In this document: positions 1 through 6,179 of the stretch, in pieces
Layout of the letters: each line of letters begins with the position of its first letter
Numbering within the stretch: position 1 is the first letter of the stretch
Assembly: GCA_050485745.1 (NCBI GenBank)
Contig: JBJHBY010000205.1
Coordinates: forward strand, 1-6,293
Reading direction: 5' to 3'
From: JBJHBY01 sp050485745
Lineage (GTDB): Bacteria > Pseudomonadota > Gammaproteobacteria > Pseudomonadales > CAMLJR01
DNA: 6,293 nucleotides
Made by a program: the position numbers and the translations under genes
The notes under the pieces: model-generated
What the model was told of the DNA's origin: nothing
The model's database searches: none
The model's input: only the letters and a program-made list of their open reading frames with translations

Positions 1-21
1 GCGTAACCCAGCGTTCTCACC
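1..21 (+). repeat. Edge-truncated REP-like palindrome arm
   Basis: The first 13 bases (GCGTAACCCAGCG) are the exact reverse complement of 186-198, inside the complete REP-like palindrome at 187-222. After a short gap both continue into TCACC. The extra C that breaks stem symmetry in the complete copy lies in its 3' arm, and the same CGTAACCC form is seen here. This fragment is therefore the 3' arm of a second copy in plus orientation, with its head beyond the left edge. The rest of that copy is outside the window, so identity rests on about 18 bases. Confidence 0.6.
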
Positions 22-61
22 GTCATCTCATCGCGCACGAGGCGGGTTCCGCAGCCGCCCC

Positions 62-183
62 GGGGCTTCGTGGGGTACGTTCCGGAAACGTCGGGCGGAG
101 GTGGTACTCCGAAGGGATACTCCCGGAAGCGTCCGCCGTGGGGCTTCGTGGGGCGCTCCCGGAAAACGTCGGGCGTGGGTGGT
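62..183. repeat. Diverged 44-bp direct repeat pair with partial third copy
   Basis: Positions 62-105 and 140-183 align without gaps at an offset of 78 with 35 of 44 bases identical. The first 14 bases (GGGGCTTCGTGGGG) are a perfect match, and the cores AAACGTCGGGCG and GGTGGT are shared. A third, weaker copy of the core lies between them at about 113-138 (CTCCCGGAAG-CGTCCG). A small local duplication, TACTCCGAAG then TACTCCCGGAAG, sits at 105-129. Short reading frames cross this stretch, but none has a convincing start or protein-like composition, so it is treated as non-coding. The second copy abuts the REP-like element. Confidence 0.75.
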
Positions 184-186
184 GAC

Positions 187-222
187 GCTGGGTTACGCGG
201 CTGCGCCGCTAACCCAGCCTAC
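187..222 (-). repeat. REP-like palindrome with GTAG head, possible terminator
   Basis: Read on the minus strand this starts with GTAG and then forms a long imperfect hairpin. The outer stem is GCTGGGTTA/TAACCCAGC (187-195 with 210-218), the inner stem GCGGC/GCCGC (197-201 with 205-209), with one unpaired C at 196 and a three-base loop. A GTAG tetranucleotide before a bulged GC-rich hairpin is the established signature of REP sequences mobilised by RAYT (TnpA-REP) transposases. The hairpin directly follows the antiporter stop codon and may act in 3'-end formation or mRNA protection, although no T run follows it. Family membership is inferred; no RAYT gene is in the window. Confidence 0.7.
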
Positions 223-1184
223 AGCACACCGTGCAGCAGCAACGCCTGGTAGCCCAGGAACATCAGTAGCAGCGCTACGCCCTCGGGCCGGGTGATACGG
301 GCCGGGCCACGCCCCAGCCAGATGATCGCGAACAGTACGAAGGTCAGGCCCAGCATCACGGGCATGTCGCGATACAGCACCGCCGGCTCGATGATCGATG
401 GTGCGAGCACACCGGGAATACCCATGACCCCCAGGGTATTGAACAGGTTGGAGCCCACCACATTGCCGACGGCCAGGTCTGCCTGCCCGCGCCGGGCCGC
501 AACAATGCTCGCCGCCAGCTCCGGCAGGCTGGTGCCGATCGCCACGACGGTCAGCCCGATCACCAGTTCGCTGACCCCGAACTGCTGCGCCAGTCCCACG
601 GCCCCCCAGACCAGCAGGCGGGCACTGAGCACCAGCAGCAGCAGGCCGAGAGCGGTCCACCCCAGGGCGCGGGCCAGGGAGCCCTCCGCGTGAATCGCGT
701 GCTCACCGATGCCCTCACCGAGGCTGTCACCGCGCTCCGTACGCGCCTCCCACCAGGTAAAGCCGAGCAGGGCCAGCAGCAGCAACAGCAACACAGCCCC
801 CTCCATGCGCCCCAGCACGCCATTCCACAGCAGGGCCAGCAGCAGCAGGCTGACCAGAATCAGGATGGGCATTTCCCGGCGTACCACACGGCTGTGCACG
901 GCCACCGGCGCCAGCAGCGCGGCGGTGCCAAGAATCAGAGCGATATTGGCGATGTTGGAACCGATGGCATTGCCGACGGCAATACCCGGGTTGCCATCCA
1001 GCGCCGCTGAAGTGGAGACCAGCAACTCCGGCGCCGAGGTCCCAAAGCCGACGATCACCATGCCGATGACCAGCGGCTGCACCCCCAGGCGCGCCGCGGT
1101 TTCCGCCGCGCCATCGATGAAGCGGTCGGCACTCCAGACCAGCAGGGCAAGGCCGACGATCACGGCAAGGACGGGGAGCAACAT
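219..1184 (-). CDS. Calcium/sodium antiporter, CaCA family (YrbG-like)
   Basis: This is a 321-residue inner-membrane cation exchanger of the CaCA superfamily, expected to export Ca2+ in exchange for Na+ or H+. Both family alpha repeats are intact: GFGTSAPEL (46-54) with GNAIGSN (71-77), and AIGTSLPEL (215-223) with GNVVGSN (240-246). They carry the acidic and Asn/Ser residues that line the ion site. About five hydrophobic segments lie on each side of a hydrophilic loop (roughly 145-170), giving the usual inverted-repeat ten-helix fold. Length matches E. coli YrbG (about 325 aa). The ATG at 1184 fits the start of the first helix, but its ribosome site is weak (only GGA about 10 bases upstream). 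The upstream receptor gene is shut off by a terminator, so this gene needs its own promoter, which I could not identify. The stop codon TAG falls in a REP-like head. The ion actually transported is not readable from sequence. Confidence 0.93.
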   Translation of the reverse strand: MLLPVLAVIVGLALLVWSADRFIDGAAETAARLGVQPLVIGMVIVGFGTSAPELLVSTSAALDGNPGIAVGNAIGSNIANIALILGTAALLAPVAVHSRVVRREMPILILVSLLLLALLWNGVLGRMEGAVLLLLLLALLGFTWWEARTERGDSLGEGIGEHAIHAEGSLARALGWTALGLLLLVLSARLLVWGAVGLAQQFGVSELVIGLTVVAIGTSLPELAASIVAARRGQADLAVGNVVGSNLFNTLGVMGIPGVLAPSIIEPAVLYRDMPVMLGLTFVLFAIIWLGRGPARITRPEGVALLLMFLGYQALLLHGVL

Positions 1185-1254
1185 AGGGACATTCCGGCGG
1201 ATCAGACGGGCCGGGGAAGCTTAGCACGGATGGGCAGGGGCGAGACGCGAGACG

Positions 1255-1282
1255 AAAAAAAGCCGGGCGCGAGGCCCGGCTT
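1255..1282 (-). terminator. Intrinsic terminator of the TonB receptor gene
   Basis: On the minus strand a perfect 9-bp stem, AAGCCGGGC/GCCCGGCTT (1274-1282 with 1260-1268), has a five-base loop. It runs into seven consecutive T residues (complement of 1255-1261) that overlap the end of the stem. It lies about 40 bases after the receptor stop codon and before the antiporter start. It therefore should end the receptor transcript and isolate the two genes. Confidence 0.92.
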
Positions 1283-1323
1283 CAGGGTTCGATGAGCCCG
1301 ACGCGACGCGCCGGGCGGGTTCA

Positions 1324-3555
1324 TCAGAACTGGTAGGTGGCTTCCAGGCCGTAGGTCCGCGGGTCGCCGTAGAAGCTCGACGTCCAGATACCAAACGGAA
1401 TGGTGTTGATCCGGTATTCCTTGTCGGTCAGGTTCTTGCCCCAAAGGGAAACCTTCAGGGTCTGGCCCTCCGCCACCGGAATGTCCGCCAGGGTCAGGCG
1501 CGCATTCACCAGCTGGTAGGTGTTGATCTTCGAGGTCGCGTTCTGCGCGGGCTCGATGTAGGGGAAGTGCTCATCAACGAACTGGTAGTCGATGTAGCCG
1601 GTCAGCTCGCCCCATTCGCGGGTAAAGAAGGTGTATTCCGCGAAGGCGCTGGCGCTGTGACGCGGGGTGTAGGGGAAGTCCTTGTTATCGCGCTCGTCCA
1701 GCCCCGTACCGCTGTCGATGAACTCCCGGTACTGGGCGTCCAGGTACCCGTAGTTCAGCCCCAGTTGCAGGTTCGCGGAGGGCGCACCCACCACTTCCAG
1801 CTCGAAACCGCGTACCCGTGCCTTGCCCGCGTTCTCTACGATCGAGGGTGCGCCCGGCTCGGCAAGGAAGATGGACATCTGCATGTCCTTGGTATCATTC
1901 TGGAACACTGCGGCATTGATCTGCAGACGGTTATCCAGTAGGCGCGACTTGATACCGAACTCGACGGAACGGATCTCCTCTTCGTCATAGCCTCCCAGGA
2001 ACTCTGTCAGAACCGTGGACTCGCCGTTGAAGCCACCGGACTTCCAGCCATATGCCACCTTGCCGTAGACATTGATGTTGTCGTTGACATCCCAGGCAGC
2101 AATAAATGTGGGAGAAAGGTTGGTGAACTTATCGTCCGCGTCAGCTTCGAAGGGGAAAATATTAGGGTTGTCGAGACTGTCGGTCTGGTTGTTCCGGTAG
2201 GCATCCTTTTCTTCACGGGTCCAGCGCAGGCCGGCGGTCAGGGTCAGCCGATCCTCCAGCACCGCAGCGGAAGGACGCCAGTCGATCTGACCGTATACCG
2301 CATAGGTCTTGTTATCGAACCCGTATGCATTATTGTCCGTCGCGCCAAAGAAGCTGATGGGGTTGAAAACATCCGCCTCCTCTTCAAAGTAATACAGGCC
2401 TACCACATAGTTGGTGCGCTCGGTGGTACCGGTCACCTGGATTTCATGGGAGGTCTGCTCGTAGTCGATATCCCGGGCGGAGCTGAACAGGTCCAGCGGG
2501 GTGCCATCAATGTCGATATCATCTGCCCAGTCCAGCTGGCGGGTGTTGCCCAAATATTTCAGGCTGACATCGCCCAGGAAACCGACATTGCCCAGGTCAT
2601 AGTCCACCACCAGGGTGTGGGAGCGAGAACGGGAGAACTCGAACTGACTGCCATCGGAGCTGGTGCGGCTGCGATTTTCATTCTCGCCCGTCAGATATGC
2701 GCTGAGGTCACCAACCACATTGGGGTCAAAGAAAGTCAGCTGCTGCTTGACCGGTTTCTGGTCGATTTTGCTGTAGTCATAGGTGTAGCGCACGTCCAGG
2801 CGATCGTTGACCTCCCAGAGAGCGTCGAAACGGCCCACGCGGCGATCCATATTGCTGAGCTCGCTGCTGGAAGGCGGGTTGGCAAACGGATTGCCGGTGG
2901 TATCGGCAACGTTGTCATAGAAACCGTCACGCTTGCGCTCGGACAGGATGATCTTGGTGTTGAGGCGGCCGGCCTCGCCCATGTCCAGGGCAGGCAGATC
3001 AACGGCGGCGTAGCCGGTGCGCAGGTCGTAGTTGCCCAGGCCCACGGTAACGCGGCCACCGAACTCGCCGGTGGGGCGGCGGGTAATCAGGTTGACCGCG
3101 CCGCCGACGGTGTTCTTGCCGTACAGGGTGCCCTGCGGGCCGCGCAGGACCTCGACGCGCTCCAGCTCGGCCACGTCGAAGATGCCGCCGAGGTTCTTGC
3201 CGATGAACACGCCGTCCATATAGATACCGACGGTCGGCTCCCAGCTGATTGCCGGGTTGATGGTCACGGAACCGCGGATGGCAATGGTGGTGGCCGTGCT
3301 GTTGGAGGGCGACGGGGTCATCTTGACGTTCGGCACCATGACGCCGATGTCGTTGATGTCGGTGATGCCGCGCTGCTCAATGGCATTGCCGTCAAAGGCG
3401 GCAATGGCGATGGGCGTATCCTGCAGGGACTGCTCACGCTTCTGCGCAGTCACCACGATTTCTTCCAGGGCACCTGCACCCTGGGCATAGATGGCGCCGG
3501 ACATGACCGTGGACGCAACCGCCACCGCCGCCGACAGGATCTTCACTTGACGCAT
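1324..3555 (-). CDS. TonB-dependent outer-membrane receptor
   Basis: This 743-residue protein is a TonB-gated beta-barrel importer of the outer membrane. The start at 3555 is chosen over an upstream in-frame ATG at 3717 because GGGGGAGG lies 7 bases ahead of it and it begins a clear signal peptide (MRQVKILSAAVAVASTVMSG, likely cut after AIYA at residue 24). A TonB box, EEIVVTA, sits at 31-37. The plug domain runs to about 165 with VEVLRGPQGTLYGKNTVGGA (134-153) and NLITRRP. The barrel ends in the typical C-terminal aromatic residue (ATYQF). There is no N-terminal signalling extension, so it is not of the FecA/FpvA transducer type. Two stop codons in tandem end the gene, followed by a terminator. 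Neighbours give no hint of substrate: no siderophore, vitamin B12, sugar-degradation or TonB/ExbBD genes are adjacent. Receptors of this EEIVVTAQKR form are numerous in marine proteobacteria, and their ligand cannot be assigned from sequence. Confidence 0.95.
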   Translation of the reverse strand: MRQVKILSAAVAVASTVMSGAIYAQGAGALEEIVVTAQKREQSLQDTPIAIAAFDGNAIEQRGITDINDIGVMVPNVKMTPSPSNSTATTIAIRGSVTINPAISWEPTVGIYMDGVFIGKNLGGIFDVAELERVEVLRGPQGTLYGKNTVGGAVNLITRRPTGEFGGRVTVGLGNYDLRTGYAAVDLPALDMGEAGRLNTKIILSERKRDGFYDNVADTTGNPFANPPSSSELSNMDRRVGRFDALWEVNDRLDVRYTYDYSKIDQKPVKQQLTFFDPNVVGDLSAYLTGENENRSRTSSDGSQFEFSRSRSHTLVVDYDLGNVGFLGDVSLKYLGNTRQLDWADDIDIDGTPLDLFSSARDIDYEQTSHEIQVTGTTERTNYVVGLYYFEEEADVFNPISFFGATDNNAYGFDNKTYAVYGQIDWRPSAAVLEDRLTLTAGLRWTREEKDAYRNNQTDSLDNPNIFPFEADADDKFTNLSPTFIAAWDVNDNINVYGKVAYGWKSGGFNGESTVLTEFLGGYDEEEIRSVEFGIKSRLLDNRLQINAAVFQNDTKDMQMSIFLAEPGAPSIVENAGKARVRGFELEVVGAPSANLQLGLNYGYLDAQYREFIDSGTGLDERDNKDFPYTPRHSASAFAEYTFFTREWGELTGYIDYQFVDEHFPYIEPAQNATSKINTYQLVNARLTLADIPVAEGQTLKVSLWGKNLTDKEYRINTIPFGIWTSSFYGDPRTYGLEATYQF

Positions 3556-3563
3556 CGGAGAAC
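3556..3563 (-). promoter_or_regulatory. Start proximal leader of TonB receptor
   Basis: This is the spacer TTCTCCG directly ahead of the ATG at 3555, adjoining a strong Shine-Dalgarno run GGGGGAGG (complement of 3563-3570). The site decides the receptor start: the upstream in-frame ATG at 3717 has no comparable ribosome site and would put 54 unrelated residues in front of the signal peptide. Confidence 0.8.
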
Positions 3564-3681
3564 CTCCCCCATTGGGTTTGCTGTTCGTGCCGGTCGCGGC
3601 TTGTGTTCGCCGCGTGCGACACACTGATCTGAATTGAGCTGACAAATTAGTGTTAGATTGCCGTGTTACTCCATGATTCTG

Positions 3682-3730
3682 CGCGCTTTTCCATCGCGCT
3701 TCTCCATTAAGCCGCACAGATTAAATTGTA
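3682..3730 (-). promoter_or_regulatory. Putative receptor promoter and 13-bp tandem repeat
   Basis: This is the AT-richest part of the 222-bp gap between the receptor and the DUF465 gene. On the minus strand it holds TACAAT (complement of 3725-3730), a five-of-six match to a sigma-70 -10 box. No good -35 box stands 16-18 bases before it. Just downstream lies a tandem direct repeat of period 13 (3682-3694 and 3695-3707), identical at 12 of 13 bases; on the minus strand the two units read ATGGARAAGCGCG. It could be an operator or leader element for the receptor. I see no Fur-box-like sequence. Promoter placement is a guess; the repeat itself is certain. Confidence 0.35.
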
Positions 3731-3777
3731 GACGACAAAAATACAAGTGCTGCTGCCAGGCAGGGGCAGGGGCCCAC

Positions 3778-3987
3778 TCAGGCGTTCAGGTCGGGGATCA
3801 ACTGGTTGCGCAGGTGTTCGATGCAGTCCTTGAGGTAGAGCTTGCGCTTCTTCAGGCGCTGCAGCTGCAACTGGTCCTTGTAGGGGAATGCCTGCAATTC
3901 CTCGATGCGCCGGTCCAGCTCCCGATGCTCGTCCTGCAGCTGCAGGAGCCGCGTCGAGAGGCAGGGCTGATCATCATCGCCGGTCAT
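3778..3987 (-). CDS. DUF465 / YdcH family small protein
   Basis: This is a 69-residue, highly charged helical protein of the DUF465 (YdcH) family, common in proteobacteria and of unknown biochemical function. The family pattern is visible: H21 followed by LDRRIEELQ (24-32), then P35, D38, and the basic hallmark RLKKRKLYLKD (44-54) ahead of a last helix. The whole of residues 11-62 can form a helical hairpin. It has no signal peptide or membrane segment, so it is probably cytoplasmic. The length is normal for the family. The ATG at 3987 has only a poor ribosome site. It lies 90 bases downstream of the UPF0149 gene on the same strand, and a joint transcript is plausible. No clear terminator follows it: only a small GC stem lies after the stop codon. 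Confidence 0.9.
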   Translation of the reverse strand: MTGDDDQPCLSTRLLQLQDEHRELDRRIEELQAFPYKDQLQLQRLKKRKLYLKDCIEHLRNQLIPDLNA

Positions 3988-4035
3988 CGGGTCATATCCA
4001 CGTCTGGCCCCGGTTGCAGGGGCGCGGCGACAGGG

Positions 4036-4063
4036 ATTGTAGGCGGCGCCGCGACCCGGCGCC
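4036..4063 (-). promoter_or_regulatory. GC hairpin and -10-like box between UPF0149 and DUF465 genes
   Basis: In the 90-base gap between the two genes a GGCGCC/GGCGCC stem with a seven-base loop (4045-4050 with 4058-4063) is followed on the minus strand by TACAAT (complement of 4036-4041), about 50 bases before the DUF465 start. There is no T run, so it is at best a weak terminator. The -10-like box lacks a matching -35. It may provide some separate transcription of the DUF465 gene. Confidence 0.25.
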
Positions 4064-4077
4064 AGCCACTCCAGCCA

Positions 4078-4776
4078 CTAGTGAAGACAACAATCGCGGA
4101 AGCGCAGGCCGCTGCCACACAGGCACTCGGCCTCGGCGGCAACGGGCTGCATGTGCCGGAACCAGTCCTCCGGCCCCCAGCGCCCCGGACCGCGGGACCA
4201 GAGGGCATGTACGGAGTGATAGGCGGAGAGCAGGCGTCGCAACTGCCGATAGCAGTCCTCATGCCCGAGGTCCTCCCCACCGGGATTTTCCCTGGCGCGC
4301 CAGATCAGCACGCGATCCCAGTCGGCCAGCATGGCCACCAGCTCCACGACCTCCTCGATCTGCACCCGCAGGCGCTCGTCTTCCAGACCCGCCAGGGCAA
4401 GCAGCCAGACGTTCTCCAGGTACTGGTGCCCCAACAGCAGGCCATCGCACCAGTCGGCCAACTCATCCCCGAGATCAGTCGCCGGGGCCTCGGCAAAGGG
4501 CAGGTGCAGTCCGTTGCTGGCCGCCGCACTGATGTGCTGCGACAGCTCCACCAGTAATTGGAAAAAGGTCGCAACCTCGGCCTGGTCCTCAAAGGGGGGT
4601 TCGTCCGCATCCCAGATCAGATCCAGCCACTCACTGGCGGGCACCACCTCGGGAGAGCAGGCCACGGCATACAGAAGGCCCTGGATCTGCCGGTAGTTCA
4701 TGATCGGTTCGCGATGACCAAGGCGCCGCAGGTAGTGCAGCAGGGCCTTCTCGCGGGTTTTTTCGAAACGCAACAT
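4078..4776 (-). CDS. UPF0149 (YecA/YgfB) family protein with SEC-C zinc motif
   Basis: This is a 232-residue cytoplasmic protein. Its N-terminal two-thirds has the UPF0149 pattern: YRQIQGLLYAVACSPEVVPA (28-47) then SEWLDLIW, matching the family's DGLLTA...P..WL block. ADWCDGLLLGHQYL (107-120) corresponds to the conserved WC.GY..G helix. It ends in a SEC-C motif, C218-x-C220-GSG-x5-C229-C230-LH, which binds zinc and in SecA and YecA supports interaction with SecB or ribosomes. Domain order and length closely match E. coli YecA (221 aa). The function of the family is not established. The ATG at 4776 is preferred over one at 4701 because the shorter form would start inside the UPF0149 domain; neither has a strong ribosome site. 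The gene is divergent from the flavoprotein gene. It is also the tail of an open frame that continues antisense through that gene, which is codon-bias artefact. Confidence 0.9.
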   Translation of the reverse strand: MLRFEKTREKALLHYLRRLGHREPIMNYRQIQGLLYAVACSPEVVPASEWLDLIWDADEPPFEDQAEVATFFQLLVELSQHISAAASNGLHLPFAEAPATDLGDELADWCDGLLLGHQYLENVWLLALAGLEDERLRVQIEEVVELVAMLADWDRVLIWRARENPGGEDLGHEDCYRQLRRLLSAYHSVHALWSRGPGRWGPEDWFRHMQPVAAEAECLCGSGLRFRDCCLH

Positions 4777-4889
4777 AACGGGCGCGATACGGGCTCTTGT
4801 CTTGACAGCCTGCCATGGTAACGCGTTGGGCCGCCGATTGCACCCGGCCCGGTGATCGGATCGGTCAATCAATATGCCAACCTGGGCCA

Positions 4890-4918
4890 TTGTGGCCGAA
4901 GGCGGGCGCAGACATAAT
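4890..4918 (+). promoter_or_regulatory. Putative sigma-70 promoter of the flavoprotein gene
   Basis: TTGTGG (4890-4895) and CATAAT (4913-4918) are separated by exactly 17 bases. The -10 box matches consensus at five of six positions and the -35 at its first three. Transcription would start near 4925, giving a leader of about 40 bases. The position within the divergent gap fits. A perfect TTGACA at 4802-4807 further upstream has no partner -10 at the proper distance. Confidence 0.45.
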
Positions 4919-4954
4919 CGATCGCCCTGAAAGACTTCCAGACCGCAATCCTGC

Positions 4955-4960
4955 AGGAGG
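4955..4960 (+). promoter_or_regulatory. Consensus ribosome binding site
   Basis: AGGAGG lies five bases before the ATG at 4966 and fixes the start of the flavoprotein gene. It is the strongest Shine-Dalgarno match on the plus strand in this window. Confidence 0.85.
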
Positions 4961-4965
4961 CGAAC

Positions 4966-6093
4966 ATGCGCAGCGCTCTGACCGAAAAACTGGGGATCGA
5001 GTACCCGATCTTCGCGTTCACCCACTGCCGCGACGTCGTCGTCGCCGTGAGCAAGGCCGGCGGCATCGGCGTGCTCGGCGCCGTGGGCTTTACCCCCGAG
5101 CAGCTGCGCGAAGAGCTGGACTGGATCGACGCGCACATCGGCGACCATATCTACGGCGTCGATGTGGTGATCCCGCAGAAGTACGAAGGCATGGGCAACC
5201 AGGATCCGGCAGAACTGGAAAAGGAGCTGTGGAAGCTGGTGCCGGAAGAGCACATCGCCTTCGCCAAAAACCTGCTGAGCAGCCACGGTGTGCCGGAGCT
5301 GCCGGAAACCGAAAAGGGCCCCGGCCTGCTGGGCTGGACCGAGGCCACCGCCACGCCGCTGCTGGAAGAAGCCCTGCGCCGCCCCAAGTGCCGCCTGATC
5401 GCCAACGCCCTGGGCACCCCGCCCGCGGACAAGATCAAGATGATTCAGGACAGCGGCCGTCTGGTCGGGGCCCTGTGTGGCAAGGTCAAGCAGGCGCTGG
5501 CCCACAAGGCCGCCGGGCTGGATTTCATTATCGCCCAGGGTGGCGAGGGCGGCGGTCACACCGGTGACGTCGGCTCCATGGTGCTGTGGCCGCAGATCAT
5601 CGACGCCGTGGGCGACACCCCGGTACTCGCCGCGGGCGGCATCGGCAACGGCCGCCAGATGCTGGCCGCCATGGCCATGGGCGCCGCCGGTGTCTGGACC
5701 GGTTCCCTGTGGCTGACCGTCGAGGAGGCGCACGCCGAACCGGCGCAGAAAGAATCCCTGCTGAAGGCGACCAGCGAGGACACGGTGCGCTCGCGCTCCT
5801 GGACCGGCAAACCCTGCCGCATGCTGAAGAGCGACTGGACCGAAGCCTGGGAAGCCCCCGAGAACCCGAAGCCGCTGGGCATGCCCCTGCAGGGCCTGAT
5901 CACCGCCGACGGTATCGCCCGCACCGCGCGCTACGCGGGCGTTGCCGACACCCAGAAGGTGGCCTTCAACCCGGTGGGCCAGGTGGTGGGGCAGATCAAC
6001 GAGATCGAGTCTTCGCGCCAGGTGATCTTCCGCCTGATTACGGAATACGTCGACGCGCTTGATCACGTCAACAGTCTGATGCCGGAGGCCTGA
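4966..6093 (+). CDS. Nitronate monooxygenase (2-nitropropane dioxygenase) family flavoprotein
   Basis: This 375-residue FMN-dependent TIM-barrel enzyme belongs to the NMO/NPD family, whose characterised members oxidise propionate 3-nitronate or alkyl nitronates with O2. Visible landmarks are the N-terminal substrate-loop region PIFAFTHCRDVVVAVSKAGG (14-33) then IGVLGA, an AQGGEGGGHTG block (190-200), and a phosphate-binding stretch AAGGIGNGRQMLAAMAMGA (222-240). H198 aligns with the catalytic histidine of class I enzymes. A long insert of acidic, helical character (about 73-140) separates the barrel halves. From memory the N-terminus resembles the mycobacterial Rv1533-type branch (FSHCRDVVAAV), which has no proven nitronate activity, so the true substrate may differ. 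It is soluble, with no signal peptide. The start is set by the AGGAGG site. It is a monocistronic gene, divergent from the UPF0149 gene. High confidence in family, low in substrate. Confidence 0.93.
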   Translation: MRSALTEKLGIEYPIFAFTHCRDVVVAVSKAGGIGVLGAVGFTPEQLREELDWIDAHIGDHIYGVDVVIPQKYEGMGNQDPAELEKELWKLVPEEHIAFAKNLLSSHGVPELPETEKGPGLLGWTEATATPLLEEALRRPKCRLIANALGTPPADKIKMIQDSGRLVGALCGKVKQALAHKAAGLDFIIAQGGEGGGHTGDVGSMVLWPQIIDAVGDTPVLAAGGIGNGRQMLAAMAMGAAGVWTGSLWLTVEEAHAEPAQKESLLKATSEDTVRSRSWTGKPCRMLKSDWTEAWEAPENPKPLGMPLQGLITADGIARTARYAGVADTQKVAFNPVGQVVGQINEIESSRQVIFRLITEYVDALDHVNSLMPEA

Positions 6094-6094
6094 C

Positions 6095-6150
6095 GGGCTG
6101 GAGAGAGGGCTAGAGGGTGGGAAGCGGGATAGCCCTGCGATTCCCAGCCC
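6095..6150 (+). other. Nested inverted repeat after the flavoprotein gene
   Basis: GGGCTGG (6095-6101) pairs with CCAGCCC (6144-6150). Inside it AGGGCT (6106-6111) pairs with AGCCCT (6131-6136) around a purine-rich loop of 19 bases. The structure starts one base after the stop codon. It is followed by CTTTGAG rather than a T tract, so it is not a standard intrinsic terminator but could stabilise the 3' end. Confidence 0.4.
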
Positions 6151-6179
6151 CTTTGAGAGCGCCGAGAAGCGCAGCGTCA

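Noticed and set aside
70..295. Short plus-strand frames in the left repeat region
   Set aside because: They overlap repeats and the antiporter end, have Gly/Arg/Pro-rich translations and lack plausible ribosome sites.
690..1010. Glutamine-rich plus-strand frame (CAGCAG runs) at the antiporter gene
   Set aside because: The CAG/CTG runs are leucine codons of antiporter membrane helices read on the wrong strand.
2446..3627. 393-codon plus-strand frame opposite the TonB receptor
   Set aside because: It is fully antisense to the receptor, of low-complexity Val/Gly/Ala/His/Asp composition, and has no domain pattern or ribosome site. This is typical of GC-rich third positions.
3556..3717. N-terminal extension of the TonB receptor from an ATG at 3717
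   Set aside because: The added 54 residues would precede a clear signal peptide and lack a ribosome site, whereas the ATG at 3555 has GGGGGAGG seven bases upstream.
3600..3730. Fur box upstream of the TonB receptor
   Set aside because: No stretch resembles the GATAATGATWATCATTATC consensus beyond chance in this AT-richer gap.
3658..4557. 299-codon plus-strand frame crossing the DUF465 and UPF0149 genes
   Set aside because: It overlaps two recognisable genes antisense and has no family motif; composition is leucine/glutamine-rich shadow.
4802..4830. Perfect TTGACA suggesting a plus-strand promoter
   Set aside because: No -10-like hexamer stands 15-19 bases downstream; the pair at 4890-4918 is better placed for the flavoprotein gene.
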